From NCBI GenBank assembly GCA_963930655.1, contig OZ005601.1:24924921-24988920 (forward strand): a stretch of DNA of 64,000 nt, written 5' to 3'. Shown in pieces: positions 10,730-22,924 of this stretch. The stretch comes from Myrica gale. Taxonomy: Eukaryota > Streptophyta > Magnoliopsida > Fagales > Myricaceae. The notes beneath the pieces were generated by a model. The model did not search any database. It worked only from the letters and a program-made list of their open reading frames with translations, and was not told the DNA's origin. Positions within the stretch are counted from its first letter, which is position 1. Each line of letters begins with the position of its first letter. Both the position numbers and the translations under genes were made by a program.

Positions 10730-11968
10730 AGGAGAAAGCAGTTCCCTCCACTCTCATGGCCTGTGACGAATGCCACGTGTCGCTTTGGGACCCCCCCACC
10801 CAGAGTGGTTCCTGTTGGCAAGCACAAGAACTATACAAGTGGAAGTCTTCCATAAGGACACGTACGTAGAGGAAGTGATCTGTTTTTATACTTCTGTCAG
10901 ATTTGCAATCCACATCAGATGGGGCCAGCTAGCTTTCCCACTTCTTTAACGCTAACAAACACCACCATGGGGCTCATTTGGATATGCAGAAAGCTCCTTT
11001 TCTTTTCTCATTCGTTTTTTTTATCCCCTAGCCTTCGTGCGTTTGGGAGACGTGCCTTCCTTCCATTCTAAAGCTAGCTTGCACATCCATGGATTCATTA
11101 AGTGAACCTTTTGAAATAGAGGCGGAGCCAGGGGTGCGGGTGGGGGCGATCGCCCCCACTGGTTCCAAAACTCCATTGAATGTTTTTTTTTTGGATTTTA
11201 AGAAGCAGGCTGCCCCCACTCGCCCTTCCAAATGCTTTGTGTTCTCAAGGTTTCCAAATGAAGCGATAAAAAGAAAGGAAAAAACTTCCTTCAACAGCTC
11301 AGGGCAGCTTTTTAGCAACTCAGAGTTTCAATTTCCTTCACTTTTCCCGTATTTTCTTGGCTGCCAAGGGAGCGTCCCTTGTTGCCTTTCTTTCTTTGAA
11401 CATTTTCTTCTTAATTGTCGATTGTCGTTCAATGTGGAGCTCGAAAGATGTTCACGGAGTCAACGTCACCTCTTGCGGGCTCTCTCACGCTGACGGTTTT
11501 GATGGGCTGTGGTACTAAACACAGTTGATTGTATTATAGAGCTAGTTGAATGACTTACGTAATGCCTAAGTAGGTTTTAGAATTTCCTCGTGACTGAAAA
11601 TAGACTCTTGAATAGGCGGTTGCATTGGCTTCAGTAACTTAATCTAAGTAAAAAAACTCAAGTTATTGCCAGTTGGTAAAAGCATGTCCAGTTGAAAATT
11701 GTATTTGGAAACGCTTATTAACTCGAACTATATAAAAATAGGAGAAACTACTCACGTTTCCCTTGGGCTAAAAGTCCATTTTCAGGAAAAAAAAATGAAA
11801 TAGAAAATTTTCGGGAAGTTTGTGAATTATAAAGTCCAGGAGATTAAAACAGTTTCACTGATGCTCTGCAAGGTTCTTAGTTGTCTTTCTACTGATCAGA
11901 TTGTCCAGCTACTTTGTATTCATTACGATGTATAGTAATATCCAGAATAAGCATTCATGTATGATATA
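10730..11968. other. Intergenic sequence with a transposon scrap
   Basis: No gene is recognised. At 11117-11230 the phrases 'gaggcggagccaggggtgcggg' and 'tgcccccactcgccc' resemble ends of the hAT MITE type at 17957-18178. The open frame 11089-11493 runs through this and is not convincing. Confidence 0.35.
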
Positions 11969-12506
11969 CAGGAGCGGAATTCGAAGTCTAAAATCTAGGT
12001 CCGTCACTAGAAAGAACACTGAGTACAAATAAAATTCGGGCATCCATAAAGCAGTTGGGCTCAGCTTGGGATCCTGAGAAATAGAATGGGAGGTCACAGT
12101 ACCATCACTTTGCTGCACTTTGCTTGGGAAGTCTAAAATGCACTTTGCTGCTTGCGTCTGCAGACGCTCATGTTCTTGCAAAATGCACTTTGCTGCTGAT
12201 ATATTTCATGTTTTTGAGTTGATAATCATAGTAGAGTTTCAGAGTGTCTTTCTTTAGATTCTTGTACACACTATGATCTGCCTATTTGATACTAAAGTCT
12301 TCATTATATAATATGTGATATCTTGTTGTTTAGATTGACATGAGAAATAGGTTTGAAGACAACCACTAGGAACTTAGAGACTTCAGTGCAAACCCCAGTC
12401 CTTAATTTTCGATATTTAACTCTTAAGACATTTTGCATTATGTAGGATATTTTTTTTCGTCTTAAGAGTTCGCCCCTCATCAAATTGTGTCTTGGATCCG
12501 CCACTG
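11969..12506. mobile_element. Probable non-autonomous hAT element (same family as 48200-49083)
   Basis: The left end 'caggagcggaattc' pairs with 'ggatccgccactg' at the right. The right 110 bp ('ccttaatttt.gatattt.aactcttaagacattttgcatta.gtagga') is shared with the right ends near 41475 and 49083. Flanking 8-mers do not match here, so one edge may be wrong or rearranged. Confidence 0.5.
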
Positions 12507-12916
12507 TTTTGAAACTCTTCTTTTATATATATGCTGGTGTGTGTTTGTACATGCCTGAATTGAATATACTATACTTTCTACAATAAAACTCTCTTGTAAT
12601 GTACATTCGTTACTTTTAGGTCAGAAATATTTCTGTTTGAAACGTATAAGGTCTAATTAGTACGTATCATTCGAGATATGATCTGGGAAAAGTGATGGTC
12701 ATTTGAGCTTTAGAAGGGAAGGGGCAAACAAAAGGACAAATTAGGGAAGAAGTTGATTAAAGAGAAGGAAATAATTGGTTTCAAATAAATTTAAAATTTT
12801 GGAGAATTCTATAAACTGCCCTATGACTTCTTGAAGGAAAAGAAAACAAAGTATATGCGTGGGAGCATGTGGCATATAGATCATCAAGGGGTCGGGGGAA
12901 GACTACTGTAAATTAA

Positions 12917-13092
12917 GGGTGCGTTTGCGGTAAAAATTTCACAAAATATTTCACCAACTCCCAATAAAATACTACAATATAATCTCTCTCTCTCCCATAA
13001 AAAATATAAAAAATTACCTCTCTTTTCATTTTTTTCACTAAACCCAATGCCAACACTAAATTCAATGCCAAAAATTTTACAACACAAACATA
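12917..13092. mobile_element. Tourist-like MITE
   Basis: The element runs from GGGTGCGTTTGCGG to ACAAACATAACC, with ends inverted relative to each other, and is flanked on both sides by TAA, the 3-bp duplication expected for PIF/Harbinger MITEs. The interior ('atataatctctctctctccca', 'cactaaacccaatgcca') recurs in reverse at 17046-17242 and in decayed form at about 20085, 49905 and 51832. Confidence 0.65.
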
Positions 13093-13329
13093 ACCTAAGT
13101 ATATCGATTAAAGAAGAAAAAAGGAAACATTTTTTCTTGTTCTTTTATATCACTTACCCCAAGAAAAAAGAGATGGGAGAGAGTACAATAAAATGAGTTC
13201 AAAAGTTCTGTAGTTAATTCACGTGTGAGATTTCTTAAAAGCATTAAGGATTTGCGGGTGGGAATGGTGTGTGATGACCTAATTGGGGGCCATTCTTTTC
13301 CTCCGTGGGTATAAGGAAGCTCCGAATTT

Positions 13330-13740
13330 ATGACACAGGTGTGGTCAGAATAAAAGATCGAGATTGAAATTAAAGTATGAAATGATTTACGAAGGGTTTC
13401 CATTAAAGTTATGTCTTGTTGGAAAGCTCTACGAGTCTAGTTTCCAACGCATCAAATGTCATACAATATGGAGTTTTCTAGACGAAGTTATGGTTAAATT
13501 ACTCCAAGGAGGACAGACTGGCAGTTCAATACGAGGAGTTGAGTCTTTTGGACGAGTTTGCTATTTTTATATTGTTCTTTTGGATTTTCAAAGTGTCTTT
13601 TCATTTACTTCGTCTCAATTAATATTTTGGAAGATGTATTCTCATTTACTCTTGCGTGGAGGGTTGTTCCAAAGCTTTACTATTTATACCCCTCTCTTGT
13701 AGTGGTAATAGACAGATTTTAAGACGCACGGTTTCCCTCT
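13330..13740. other. LTR-like fragment (probably Gypsy type)
   Basis: Contains 'ggaaagctctacgagtctag' followed by 'tttccaacgcatcaaa', phrasing I associate with long LTRs of chromovirus-like Gypsy elements in plants. No termini are defined. It may belong with 14766-15200, the two pieces being separated by the CACTA remnant between them. Confidence 0.3.
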
Positions 13741-14765
13741 CATCACTTGTTTACTGTTTTTATATACTTTCAATAATCCCATGTCGTTGGATATAAAATT
13801 TATTTTGTAATTACATCTTAATTACTACTTTGTTTGTAATTGTAATACACTGTATATTACCTAGGACCTAGGACGTACCTAAAATAACTCATAATAATAG
13901 TAATTTGTAATTTATAACAGTATTTAAAAATCATAGTACTTAGTATTAAATACATAGCATATTATTTTTACACTCTTTTTTATAACTAGTGTAATAATCT
14001 TAATTAAAATAGGTTGGTAATAATGATATCTGGTACTTATAATTTAAAAGTATAATGCCTTGTATATAGCCTAGTACTTAGTACTAAAAGTACTTTGAAC
14101 TTTATACTTAGTATTTAAAAAATCTTAGTACTTGTATTAAATATATGTTTTTTGGGTAAACAGTAAGTAATATGTTTTTATTATAAACGTATATATACTT
14201 AGGATTAGCGTGCTATTTGTTATATGTGTTTATGATATACATGATATGACCTAGTTAAATAGTATTATATTACTAATTATTCAAAATATATACGCTCATT
14301 ATAAGTATGACAATATATGTTTTTTAAACTACTTAGATTTAATCAATAAATATGCAATTATGATAACAATCATGGATTATAATTTAAAACATATCATATA
14401 ACAACTTCAATTTTCATAACATTCCATCTAATTTAATATTTTATTAAGTAAGTCTTTTAAATTAAATTTTTTCCAATACATGACAAAATAAAATTATATA
14501 TTAAAAGGAACATAATAATAATATAAAATAATTATTTACATTAAATAAATTAGAATTAATCAATAAAAACATTAAGTGTACTTATATCTATAGCAGCGTT
14601 TGTGTCAACAAACGCTACTAAAGGTGTAGGCTTTAGTGGCGGACACAGTGAACTGTAAAACGCTGCTAGAAATTAGACCTATAACGGCGGTCACTGTGAC
14701 CGCCCTGTAGATACTCAACTTATAGCAGAATTTTTATACAAACGCCGCTAAAAGTTCAATTTAGA
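13741..14765 (-). mobile_element. CACTA remnant (inverted relative to the 21350 copy)
   Basis: The right part (14588-14760) has the GC-rich subterminal motifs of this CACTA family: 'tatagcagcgtttgtgtcaac', 'aacgctactaaagg', 'aacggcggtcactgtgaccgcc'. The AT-rich arm to the left (about 14280-14580) is the reverse complement of about 21680-21990 in the complete element, including 'caacttcaattttcataac'. The terminal CACTACAAAAA motif is missing on the right. The left limit is an estimate based on change of composition. Confidence 0.65.
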
Positions 14766-15900
14766 GAGCTCATTAAGCTAATGGGGCGGATTTAGTTGCT
14801 TCATAGGACTTAAGTTTTGTGCCTCATTTACAACGATTTACGCTCAAATTTTTTAACCCTAACTACATTAAGCTAAGCCCAATCCTTCCATAAATTCAGA
14901 TTTTAAGCTTACATGATTTTACCCCTAGTTTTCTCTAAAATGCCGAAACTGTCCAGTGTCACTAAGGGCATTTTGAACCTTTCCACTCAACCAATTTGGT
15001 TGAAATTTTTAAGGCGACACCTAGAGATAGCAGACTCCATTGCTGGAAAGTTTGGTGTCAAAATTCAAACTATTTCTATAAAAAAAATTCACTAAAGCAT
15101 ACTGGTACATTATGGCTTAAGAATTCCCTTGCATGCATTTGTTTTGTTTTGATTTCAGCACAATTCCTAACTTCTATGTTAATAAAATGACAGTAACAAC
15201 AAATATAACTAAAATAATAAACAGTACTCTTTTTGGAATAAAAAAGCTTATGCATCGCTGCCTTTCTTTTCCCAAATCATCACAAAACTCACACATGTAT
15301 ATTAAATACCAGACTTTGTCATTTTCGGCCACAAAGTTTCGAGGAAAAATTCACCATAGGGCACTGCTGTGCCCCCTTTTCTATCACTTGACAAAATTTT
15401 ACAACCTCTACTTCATGAAATGCAAAAATCCATGCAAGATCATTTAAGAAAACAATATGCAAGTTCAAAATTACTACTAACAAGTTCAAATGATTTTTAA
15501 GAAAGAATATATATATTTGTGGAATGCTCATATCATGACATAAAGAACTCAAATAGAAAAATCTATCCCCGAGTCACCATTTCTCCCAACCCGTGAGCAC
15601 TACATACCTATTTAGGTGTTTCTTGCTTCTCCTATACTACTAATGGTTACATGCAAAACATCCTACATCAAAAAAATTTGCAAGGCACCAACAATCGGCA
15701 CTTAGATGTAATTGACACCAAAAGAAAATCTTTTTCACCATTACATGAACATTTACCCACATGCATGTCATCAAATCCACAAGAGAACTCAAAAAAAATA
15801 TTATTATCAACACCAACAATCTCTAAGCTCGATGGTGCTGGTTTCGCTTGGATAAAGACACCTAAAAAGCAGGTCACTAAGTTAGGAAAATGAAAGGAAC
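14766..15900. other. Probable decayed LTR sequence, no gene
   Basis: The stretch 14935-15030 ('ccgaaactgtccagtgtcac', 'aagggcattttgaacctttcc') resembles Gypsy LTR sequence. Short open frames here (14913-15190, 15133-15447) do not resemble any protein I know. Confidence 0.3.
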
Positions 15901-15949
15901 AGCTGAAGGGGAAAAAGGAGAAGGCCATGGGTGAAAGTCACCTACCTCC

Positions 15950-15963
15950 CTCCCCTTTTTCTC

Positions 15964-15996
<33 letters not shown>

Positions 15997-16025
15997 ATTT
16001 ATTTATTTTTTTTTTTCTGTCCCTA
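15950..16025. repeat. Poly-T / pyrimidine tract
   Basis: A nearly uninterrupted T and C tract, including a run of about 25 T. It produces artificial Phe-rich reading frames on the plus strand. Confidence 0.9.
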
Positions 16026-17045
16026 TTTCTCCTCGGTTTCCTCACTCTATTCTCCTTCTGTCAGTTGGTGTCTCTCTTTTTTCTCCTTCGATCAGGTGGT
16101 GTCTTACGTCATTCTCCCTTTTTTCTTTATCTCTCTTATTTCGATAACACCAAAGCTTCCCCACTTAACCGAAGGTTCTTGGTGGCTAAAAGGTATGAAA
16201 CCCTTAGTTAAAGCATGTAACTCCACACCCTAAGCCTACAATAGCTAATGATGAACTGATTGTTGTGCAAAAGAAGGCAGCCCCTTTTATGGTAACCATG
16301 GTCGGCCAAGAGGCAGATTTTGCCAAGTGGGTGGTTGACTCTTCCATAGCAATCAGGATTACATAAATATCTTTTGCCATCTCAAATAAGCCACTGAACT
16401 GCCCAAGCTTTCCAGATCATAATATCTTACCATATACGGTTATAGGCCAAAGAATAATTGAAGATTAAGTTAAATGGTAATTAAATTAAAGCAAGAAAAT
16501 AAAGTTAAAGGAAGATAACATTGGAGAACCTATTAACAGAATTAAATAATCTAATGCAAGTAGAAATGAATTAATAAAAAATATGAAGCTCATAAAAAAA
16601 TAAATATGCAAACAAAATGCAAACATCTAGTCGAATATTAAGAGAATAAAAATATTTAAGCAAGTATGTTCAAAATCATGTAAGCTTAATAAAGAAATAA
16701 TTTAGACTAGAAAACTCCAATATTATACTAGTTTTTATATATGTCAAACAACTAAAAATAGAGAAGGGCGTTACAAGTTAACTTGATTTAAAATTATGTT
16801 TAATGTGAAATTTTCCTTCAACACTTTTTCGTTCATCTTTAATAATAATTTAAATGTTGTATTTGTTTGCAAATTTTAATAGTGTTAAATATTTCTTGTT
16901 TAATTAATTAGTATCTAGCTAAGAATGTCATTATTGGTGTCAATTATGCTACTCATTTTTGTTTGTCTAAGAGTATAACCATGAAATTAATATATACATG
17001 GAAAAAGTATATAATTGTTAAATAAATTGTAGGATGAGGGCCTGA
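16026..17045. other. AT-rich intergenic sequence
   Basis: Nothing recognised. Mostly A- and T-rich, with no long open frames or terminal repeats. Confidence 0.4.
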
Positions 17046-17242
17046 GGTTGTGTTTGTGTTGTAAAATTTTAGTGTTGTTAAAATTTTAGGTATTGGGTTT
17101 AGTGAAAAAGTGAAGAGAGGTAATTTTTTATATTTTTTTGTAGTAAATAGTAATGATTTGATGGGAAGAGAGAGATTATATTGTAATATTTAATTGTGTT
17201 AAAATTTTAAAAGAGGTAAAATTTTAGTACACAAACGTACCC
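17046..17242. mobile_element. Tourist-like MITE, 3-bp duplication TGA
   Basis: Ends are GGTTGTGTTTGTG and, inverted, GGGTACGTTTGTG, flanked by TGA on both sides (17043-17045 and 17243-17245). The interior has 'gggtttagtgaaaaagtgaa' and 'agagagattatattgta', shared in reverse with 12917-13092. Family and duplication length point to PIF/Harbinger mobilisation. No coding capacity. Confidence 0.65.
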
Positions 17243-17477
17243 TGAGTTATTTCTAAAAGGAAGTGTAGGATATAAATATGAATACAAAACAATAGAGCAT
17301 GAGCTTGAAAGTAAAGAAATGGAAGAAAAAAGAAGAAGAAAAATTGCCGCATAATTGAACCAATCAAGGTGGACGTTACTAAGGGTAGAATGGTCTTTTC
17401 TCCATCACTTTGTTTCCTTTCTTCTACAACATCCTTCCCCCTCTTCATTTTTTTGGTTCATCGTCGCACACTGTACG

Positions 17478-17575
17478 CAGCAGAAGAAGAAGAAGAAGAA
17501 GCAAAAGAAGAAAAGGGGAAGAAGAAGAGGGAGCAGCTGGAGGTCCGACCATGGCAAGGAAAAAAAAAAAAAAGA
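17478..17575. repeat. GAA-rich microsatellite and poly-A tract
   Basis: A purine-rich (gaa)n-like run is followed by a 14-16 A tract near 17560-17573. Reading frames here are Lys/Glu/Arg-rich simply because of the repeat. An ATG at 17551 followed by 'aaagg|taaggg' superficially resembles a first exon, but no downstream coding sequence was found. Confidence 0.75.
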
Positions 17576-17956
17576 TTAGCAAAGGTAAGGGAATTCTTAG
17601 CGTAAAATAAATCTTAGACAAAGAACTGTGATGTTTGGCTTTGACAGCAAGTGACCAAGCTTTGCTTGTCCTGTTTTCTTGACTTTACATATTTGATTCA
17701 CTTGTAAGTTGAAATGCATATTAGTTTTGTTGGAGAATCAAGTCTCAAGTGATGAATTTTCAATAATTAATGGACATGCGGAAGGTGGAATATGTTGGAT
17801 GGAAATGAATTATGTGTTAAAGTGCAGAACGTTATACGTGGAGCAGGTGCTTTATCTGTAAATTGGATGAGGTGTTTGTACGTTGGTTGGGTCATGTGAG
17901 GCATGAAATAAATGCAATTGAAAAGAAAGTAGTTGCTGCATGAAGGTGGATATAAC

Positions 17957-18178
17957 CAGGGACGAATCTTAGGGGGGGCCCGGGGGCCCTGGCCCCCTAA
18001 AGATTTTGAAAAAAAAAATTTTTAGTATTAATATGTAATATTTAAAGTGTCATAATTGTATTTTAGTGCTTATAATTGTATTTTAGTGCTTATAATTGTA
18101 CTCCGGCCCCCCCGAAAATTTTTTTGCTCATAATTGTATTCCGGCCCCCCTCGAAACAAATTCTTGGCTTCGTCCCTG
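17957..18178. mobile_element. 222-bp hAT MITE with perfect 8-bp target duplication
   Basis: Terminal inverted repeats are CAGGGACGAA and TTCGTCCCTG. The flanks are identical 8-mers 'gatataac' at 17949-17956 and 18179-18186. Subterminal regions are unusually GC-rich (runs of G and C such as 'gggggggcccgggggccc'), enclosing an AT-rich core with three copies of 'tataattgta'. It has no coding capacity. Confidence 0.88.
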
Positions 18179-18580
18179 GATATAACTAACGCAAACGGAG
18201 TTGCAGAAAAACAATAAGAGAATAGCCCAATATTGTAGAATGAGTAGCTTCTTGATGTGCATTATTTTTTTGTTTTGTTTTGTGGTTGTATGTCCAAATT
18301 TTGGTGGATAGTTAAATTCTGGAAGAACTGTAGAAGATGTTGAGATTCACCATGTTGTTTAATCTTCTATTATTTATAGAGCATCCTTCATTTAGTTGTT
18401 GATGGAAAAAAATATTAAGTTGTTACCATTCGATTTGTATGGAAGGCTAAATAAACATATTGCTTGAGGGATAAAATCGATATGGAGCTAGAAATTTAGT
18501 GGAAAGGTTAATAGAATGCACGATGGAGTCCGTTTATGCAGAAAAACGAAAGGAAGAGAATAAAGGTTATGTTGTGGAAT

Positions 18581-19970
18581 TGTTGCTGGAAAATATCCTA
18601 AAACTAGCAAATATCATATTGTTGCCGAATTTCTCATTTCCCTCATTTGTCGCCAATTATGTTGCTGGTTCTTTATTAGATTGTATTTTGAATATAAAGA
18701 GGTTGGGATGAAACATTAGGCTACAATTAATGCTTTGAGTGCTATAAAAATAACAGAGGTCAAGGACATTAGTTGCTGGAATTTTAGTGCAGTACATAAA
18801 TCGATGGAAACTTTTAGTTTGCTGCATAAATTTTGGTTATCTTCTCTATTTTGTGTTAAACGTTCTTAGATATAAATATGATCAACTATAGTTGGTGCTA
18901 GGAAGGCTATTAGGAAGACAATTGCTGTCATTTCATCAAGCTAAAGGACGAATACGAGAAAGATGGATGACTCCTAAGGGTACCCACTCCGAAGGACAAA
19001 TGCGAGAAGGATGGATAGTCTTTAAGGTATGTGCTAGGGCTGTCCAAAAAACCAGCCGGACCGGCCAACCGGGACCGAAACCGTACCGGTTTTGACAACT
19101 CGGACCGAGACTGGTATACTCCGGTCCGATTCCGGGTTACCCATGTGGAAAACCCTAGGGAAAGGAGAACAATTTCGAAGAAAATGCAAAACCATGATTT
19201 CAGGAGTAAATGGAGCGATAGAAGTAGCCTAAATAAAGATGAAAGTCATTTAAGCTAATTTTCTTGTAGAAGAGTCTCATACATAAATATGCATTTATTT
19301 TTGGCATATATATATTTGTCACTCATGATCATTCTTCAAGTCATGCATATTTCAATTCATTAATCATACCTTACTGAGTCATTTGAGTCAGAATTTTCAA
19401 CTGTATCGTTCGAGATGATATTCCAGGTGAAGGAACTTATGAGGAGAATCTAGAACCTGAGGGGGGGGGGGGATGATGAGGGTGCCCTCCTTGATTCACA
19501 GTACATGTAGATCCTTAATTTTTGAAAAAACTAATTTGAACCTCCCTAGTGATGTTGTCATGGCTTGTTCAGGCTACTAGATCAGCTTAAGACTTTAAGT
19601 AATTTATATTTTGAACTATGATTTAATCATAACTTATTGCTTTGAGTTATTTCCTGGAGATTAGATTTCTAACCATTTCTCTATGCGTGTTATGCGATAT
19701 AGGTATACGTTTTTATTACGCCAATATTTATTTACATATTCGTACACTACGTAAGAATGTCTGAGGGTCTGCGTGTCAGCTTGCAATATGAAAATAAACT
19801 TTTGAGTAGTATTTCCATAAACTAAAAGTAACTCATATTTTCAAAATTAGTAATAGCAGGTTATTAAAAAAATCAATTGCAAAATTAAGTTAAGTGCACT
19901 TGAGAGTTCGTCATGGTGAGCTCTCGCGGCTGTCATTAGCCCCCTTCGGACTAGCATTCGGGGCCTGACA
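18581..19970 (-). mobile_element. Candidate solo LTR (Gypsy-like)
   Basis: Read on the minus strand it would start TGTCAGGCCCCGAATGC, typical of chromovirus LTRs, and end in CCAGCAACA. The 5 bases outside each end are 'ggaat' (18576-18580 and 19971-19975). The right edge is convincing. The left edge was chosen because of the matching 5-mer and could be coincidence. Short open frames inside (18499-18711, 18892-19095) are not recognisable. Confidence 0.35.
19035..19155. mobile_element. Truncated hAT MITE, relative of 30097-30415
   Basis: Starts TAGGGCTGTCCAAAAAACC and continues with 'gccggaccggccaac.gggaccgaaaccg', 'ggtatactccggtccgattcc' and 'gggttacccat.tggaaaa', matching the left part of the complete copy at 30097. 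The right half is missing. Confidence 0.65.
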
Positions 19971-20084
19971 GGAATTCTGAAATCTTGCATTTAACGCTAT
20001 ATTCAATCTATTGTTTTGGTTTTTGCTAGGATAGTGCTAGATTTCTTTTTGGTCAGGTTGGGAAATGTGCTGATTAAATGCGAT

Positions 20085-20330
20085 TCGGTGTGTTTGAGTG
20101 TCAAAATTTAGGGCTGGTTAAAATTTTGGGATATGAAAGTTAGTGTAAAAGTGAAGACAATTTATGAGAATAGGTGAAAAGTGAGATATTTTATTAGATT
20201 AGTTGAAAAAGTAAAGAGTGAGGATTTTTAAATGAATATTTATAGTTAAAAAGAATAGTTTGATGGAGAGAAAGATTATTTTATAATTTTTTTAATGAGG
20301 CAAAAGTTTTGGAGCGCCCCATCGCGTGCA
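20085..20330. mobile_element. Decayed Tourist-like MITE
   Basis: Contains 'ggtgtgtttgagtgtcaaaa', repeated 'gtgaaaaagt' and 'gatggagagaaagatt', matching the layout of the 17046 MITE. The right side ends near 'gttttggagcgcccc'. No clean duplication is visible. Confidence 0.45.
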
Positions 20331-21352
20331 ATAGGCCGTTGATGTAGCACCTGGATTTTCTTATTAGTAATAAAATATTTGTTTTAATTGAATTTCAAAT
20401 TTTGAATTATTTGAAAAAGTTATCTTGTTCTAAAAGTGTTTAAATTTTGAAATGTTGATTTGATTTGAAAAGTTATCTTTTTACTGTGTTTATAATTTTA
20501 AAGAAGAGATGTTTTATCATTATCATTTTAAAGTTTTGAATTTAAATACTTCAATAATATGTTTGAATTTTAAAATGGACAGCATCCCAATCTTATCATC
20601 TTAGAAATTAAGTGTCTTTTCAAAGGTTTTAGTCTAGTTTCTTGAGGTCTTGGAGGTTAACTGATAAAAAGGACGAGGAGCGAGGTTATTATGCTAGATT
20701 TTTCTAAAGGACTGAGGTGATATTTTAGAAATCGTATGTCTTAGATGCAAAGTTCAAACTGATGTTTATAGTATGATATGTTATCTATTTTCAAATCTTA
20801 AGGCCCAGAGTGCGCATTGGTTATAATTGCAGCCCATTGAGTGCACTCATTCTAGAAACAGACTTGTTTATTTTGTAGATTCTTTCTGAGTGCACACTTG
20901 GATATGGCCAAGCCAAAGTAAGGAAGAATTATACTCATAATATTGGCTTAGTTTGGTTAATCCTCAAACTAAGCAGCAATTGCACAACCTTGTCATATGG
21001 GTAAATGTGACCCATAATTATTGTCAAATGGATTTTCCATAGTATTATTGTGAAAGATACAAAATTGTTTTATAGTTAAAGTCATATGGATTGAGATTTA
21101 CAGTTTTCTATTTATTTTCACTTCTTAAATGTGGCTCAAGAAATGCACCATATCATAATGATTTTTCTTATTGAGTTGTTGAATTCATCTCTTATCTGTT
21201 CTCTCATTTAAGATGATATTTATGAGCGTGTCGAGAGTCGTGTTAGATGAAGCCTGGGTGAGTAGCTGATGGAAGGGTTAAAGTTTCAGTTAGATTGAGT
21301 GTTTTGTTTGTAATTTTTTAGTTTTTAAGAGTTCTAAACGAAGTATTTTCAC

Positions 21353-21680
21353 TACAAAAAATAGGTCTATAACGGCAGTTTTTTTAGGGGTGGTCGCTAA
21401 AAACGCTCCTAATGGTGGTGACCGTCGCTATAGACCCACTTTAGCAATGTTTTTTGCAAAACGCGCTAAAGGTGCTACCTTAATACCTTTAGCGGCGGTC
21501 AGTCCCTCCTTTAGCAGTGTTTTTTTCCGAAAAACGCTGCTAAAAAATTTGTACCTACAGCGGCGGTCACAATGACTGCCGCTGTAGGTACCTACCTTTA
21601 ACAGCGTTTGTGTCAACAAACGCTGCTAAAAGTGTATCTATAGCAGTGTTTGTGATACAAACGCTGCTATAGGTATATGT
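21353..21680. repeat. CACTA left subterminal repeat array
   Basis: About ten short GC-rich motifs in direct and inverted orientation, such as 'tataacggcag', 'gcggcggtca' and 'acgctgctaaa'. Several can form perfect hairpins (for example 'gcgtttgtgtcaacaaacgc' at 21604-21623). The corresponding right array is at about 24600-24780. Confidence 0.75.
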
Positions 21681-22429
21681 GAAAAATTTTTTTATTAATT
21701 ATGAATTATTTATTAATAATTTTTTTATTTATTATTTTATTCCTTTTAATATATATTTTTATTTTGTGATGTATTTGAAAAAAAATTATTTTAAAGGACA
21801 TACTTAATAAAATATGGATTTAGTTGGAGTGTTATGAAAATTGAAGTTGTTGTATGATATATTTTAAATTACACCTATTGTTGCTATGGTAATTGCATAT
21901 TTATTAACTAAATATAAGTAATTTATAGAACATATATTATCATGCTTATAATGAGCATATATTTTTTGAATAATTAGTTATATGATACTATTTAATTAGG
22001 ACATTTTATTTAATTTCAAACAAGAAGATATTGTGAGATTAACTTGTGCAATTAAAGTACATGAATTGTATATTATATATTAGTACATATCATATATATG
22101 ATAAACACATATAACAATCATGCAATGCTATATAGAAGACATTATACTTTTAAATTATAAGTATTATATATTATTACTAGCAACCTATTTTAATTAAGAT
22201 TATTATACTTGTTATAAAAAAGAGTTTATAATAATATGCTATGTAATTAATACTAAGTATATAGATTTTTAAATTCTATTACAAATTACAACTGATTTTA
22301 ATTTACTAAAACACATAACATGTATATAGCTCATTATTAAAAAAACTGAAAAACTACAGATTAAAAAAACTCGAAATGGTGAGCTTTGACAAATTCACCG
22401 TTTCTCTCCCTTTAAATTAAACCCTTCCT

Positions 22430-22685
22430 GCTCCCCGCACCAAGTAAAATCTAAAGTCTCCCCCCTTCTTCCCAGTACCTCCGATCGCTGCCCTCTCCGT
22501 CGAAGCTCCAGCCCCTCCTCTTCGTCGAATTTCCAACCCCTCCCCTCTTCCTCGAAGCTCTAGCTCCTCCCCTCTATGTCGAAGCTCCAGATCTCCCCTC
22601 TAGCGCCCCGTATCGCTTCCGCTTGTCGTCGCTCATTCTTCTTCATGGACCATTTTTCTTGATCCTCGCTCTCAGGTATGCGAGT
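22430..22685 (+). promoter_or_regulatory. CT-rich leader-like block with splice donor
   Basis: A CT-rich, GC-richer block with repeats of 'tcgaagctcca' ends at 'ctctcag|gtatgcgag', a good 5' splice site. In composition it resembles a 5' untranslated first exon, and the S21 start codon lies 240 bp further on. It could be the captured gene's own 5' UTR or a leader belonging to the transposon: a similar block sits at the same place in the 44038 CACTA copy. Confidence 0.45.
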
Positions 22686-22924
22686 ATTGGAATTTTATTG
22701 ATTGTAATTCGTAAATTTCTGTTTTTGATTGGGGATTAGGGTTTTGTTCTGATATCTGATTGTGGGGTTTCCGCTTGAGAAATTATCGTGTTAAGCTATG
22801 CCCTTGTTGTTGCTTCTGTTTTCCTGTAATATCCCTCTCTTTTTAGGAGAAATTCTCCCCTCTATTTGGCTCAGTTGGTTCACATTGGTAAGTTTTTGAC
22901 GAAGTAGTTGACACATTAGCCAAG

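Noticed and set aside
13695..13710. 'cttgtagtggtaa' as a CACTA right end
   Set aside because: Lacks the T run and subterminal motifs and is in the wrong orientation for the adjacent remnant.
15927..16233. Plus-strand open frames rich in Phe and Leu
   Set aside because: They are translations of the poly-T/CT tract and have no family resemblance.
17355..17610. Three overlapping frames ending in Lys/Glu/Arg-rich stretches, including MARKKKKK
   Set aside because: They come from the GAA microsatellite and poly-A tract. The apparent splice donor after 17580 leads to no recognisable next exon.
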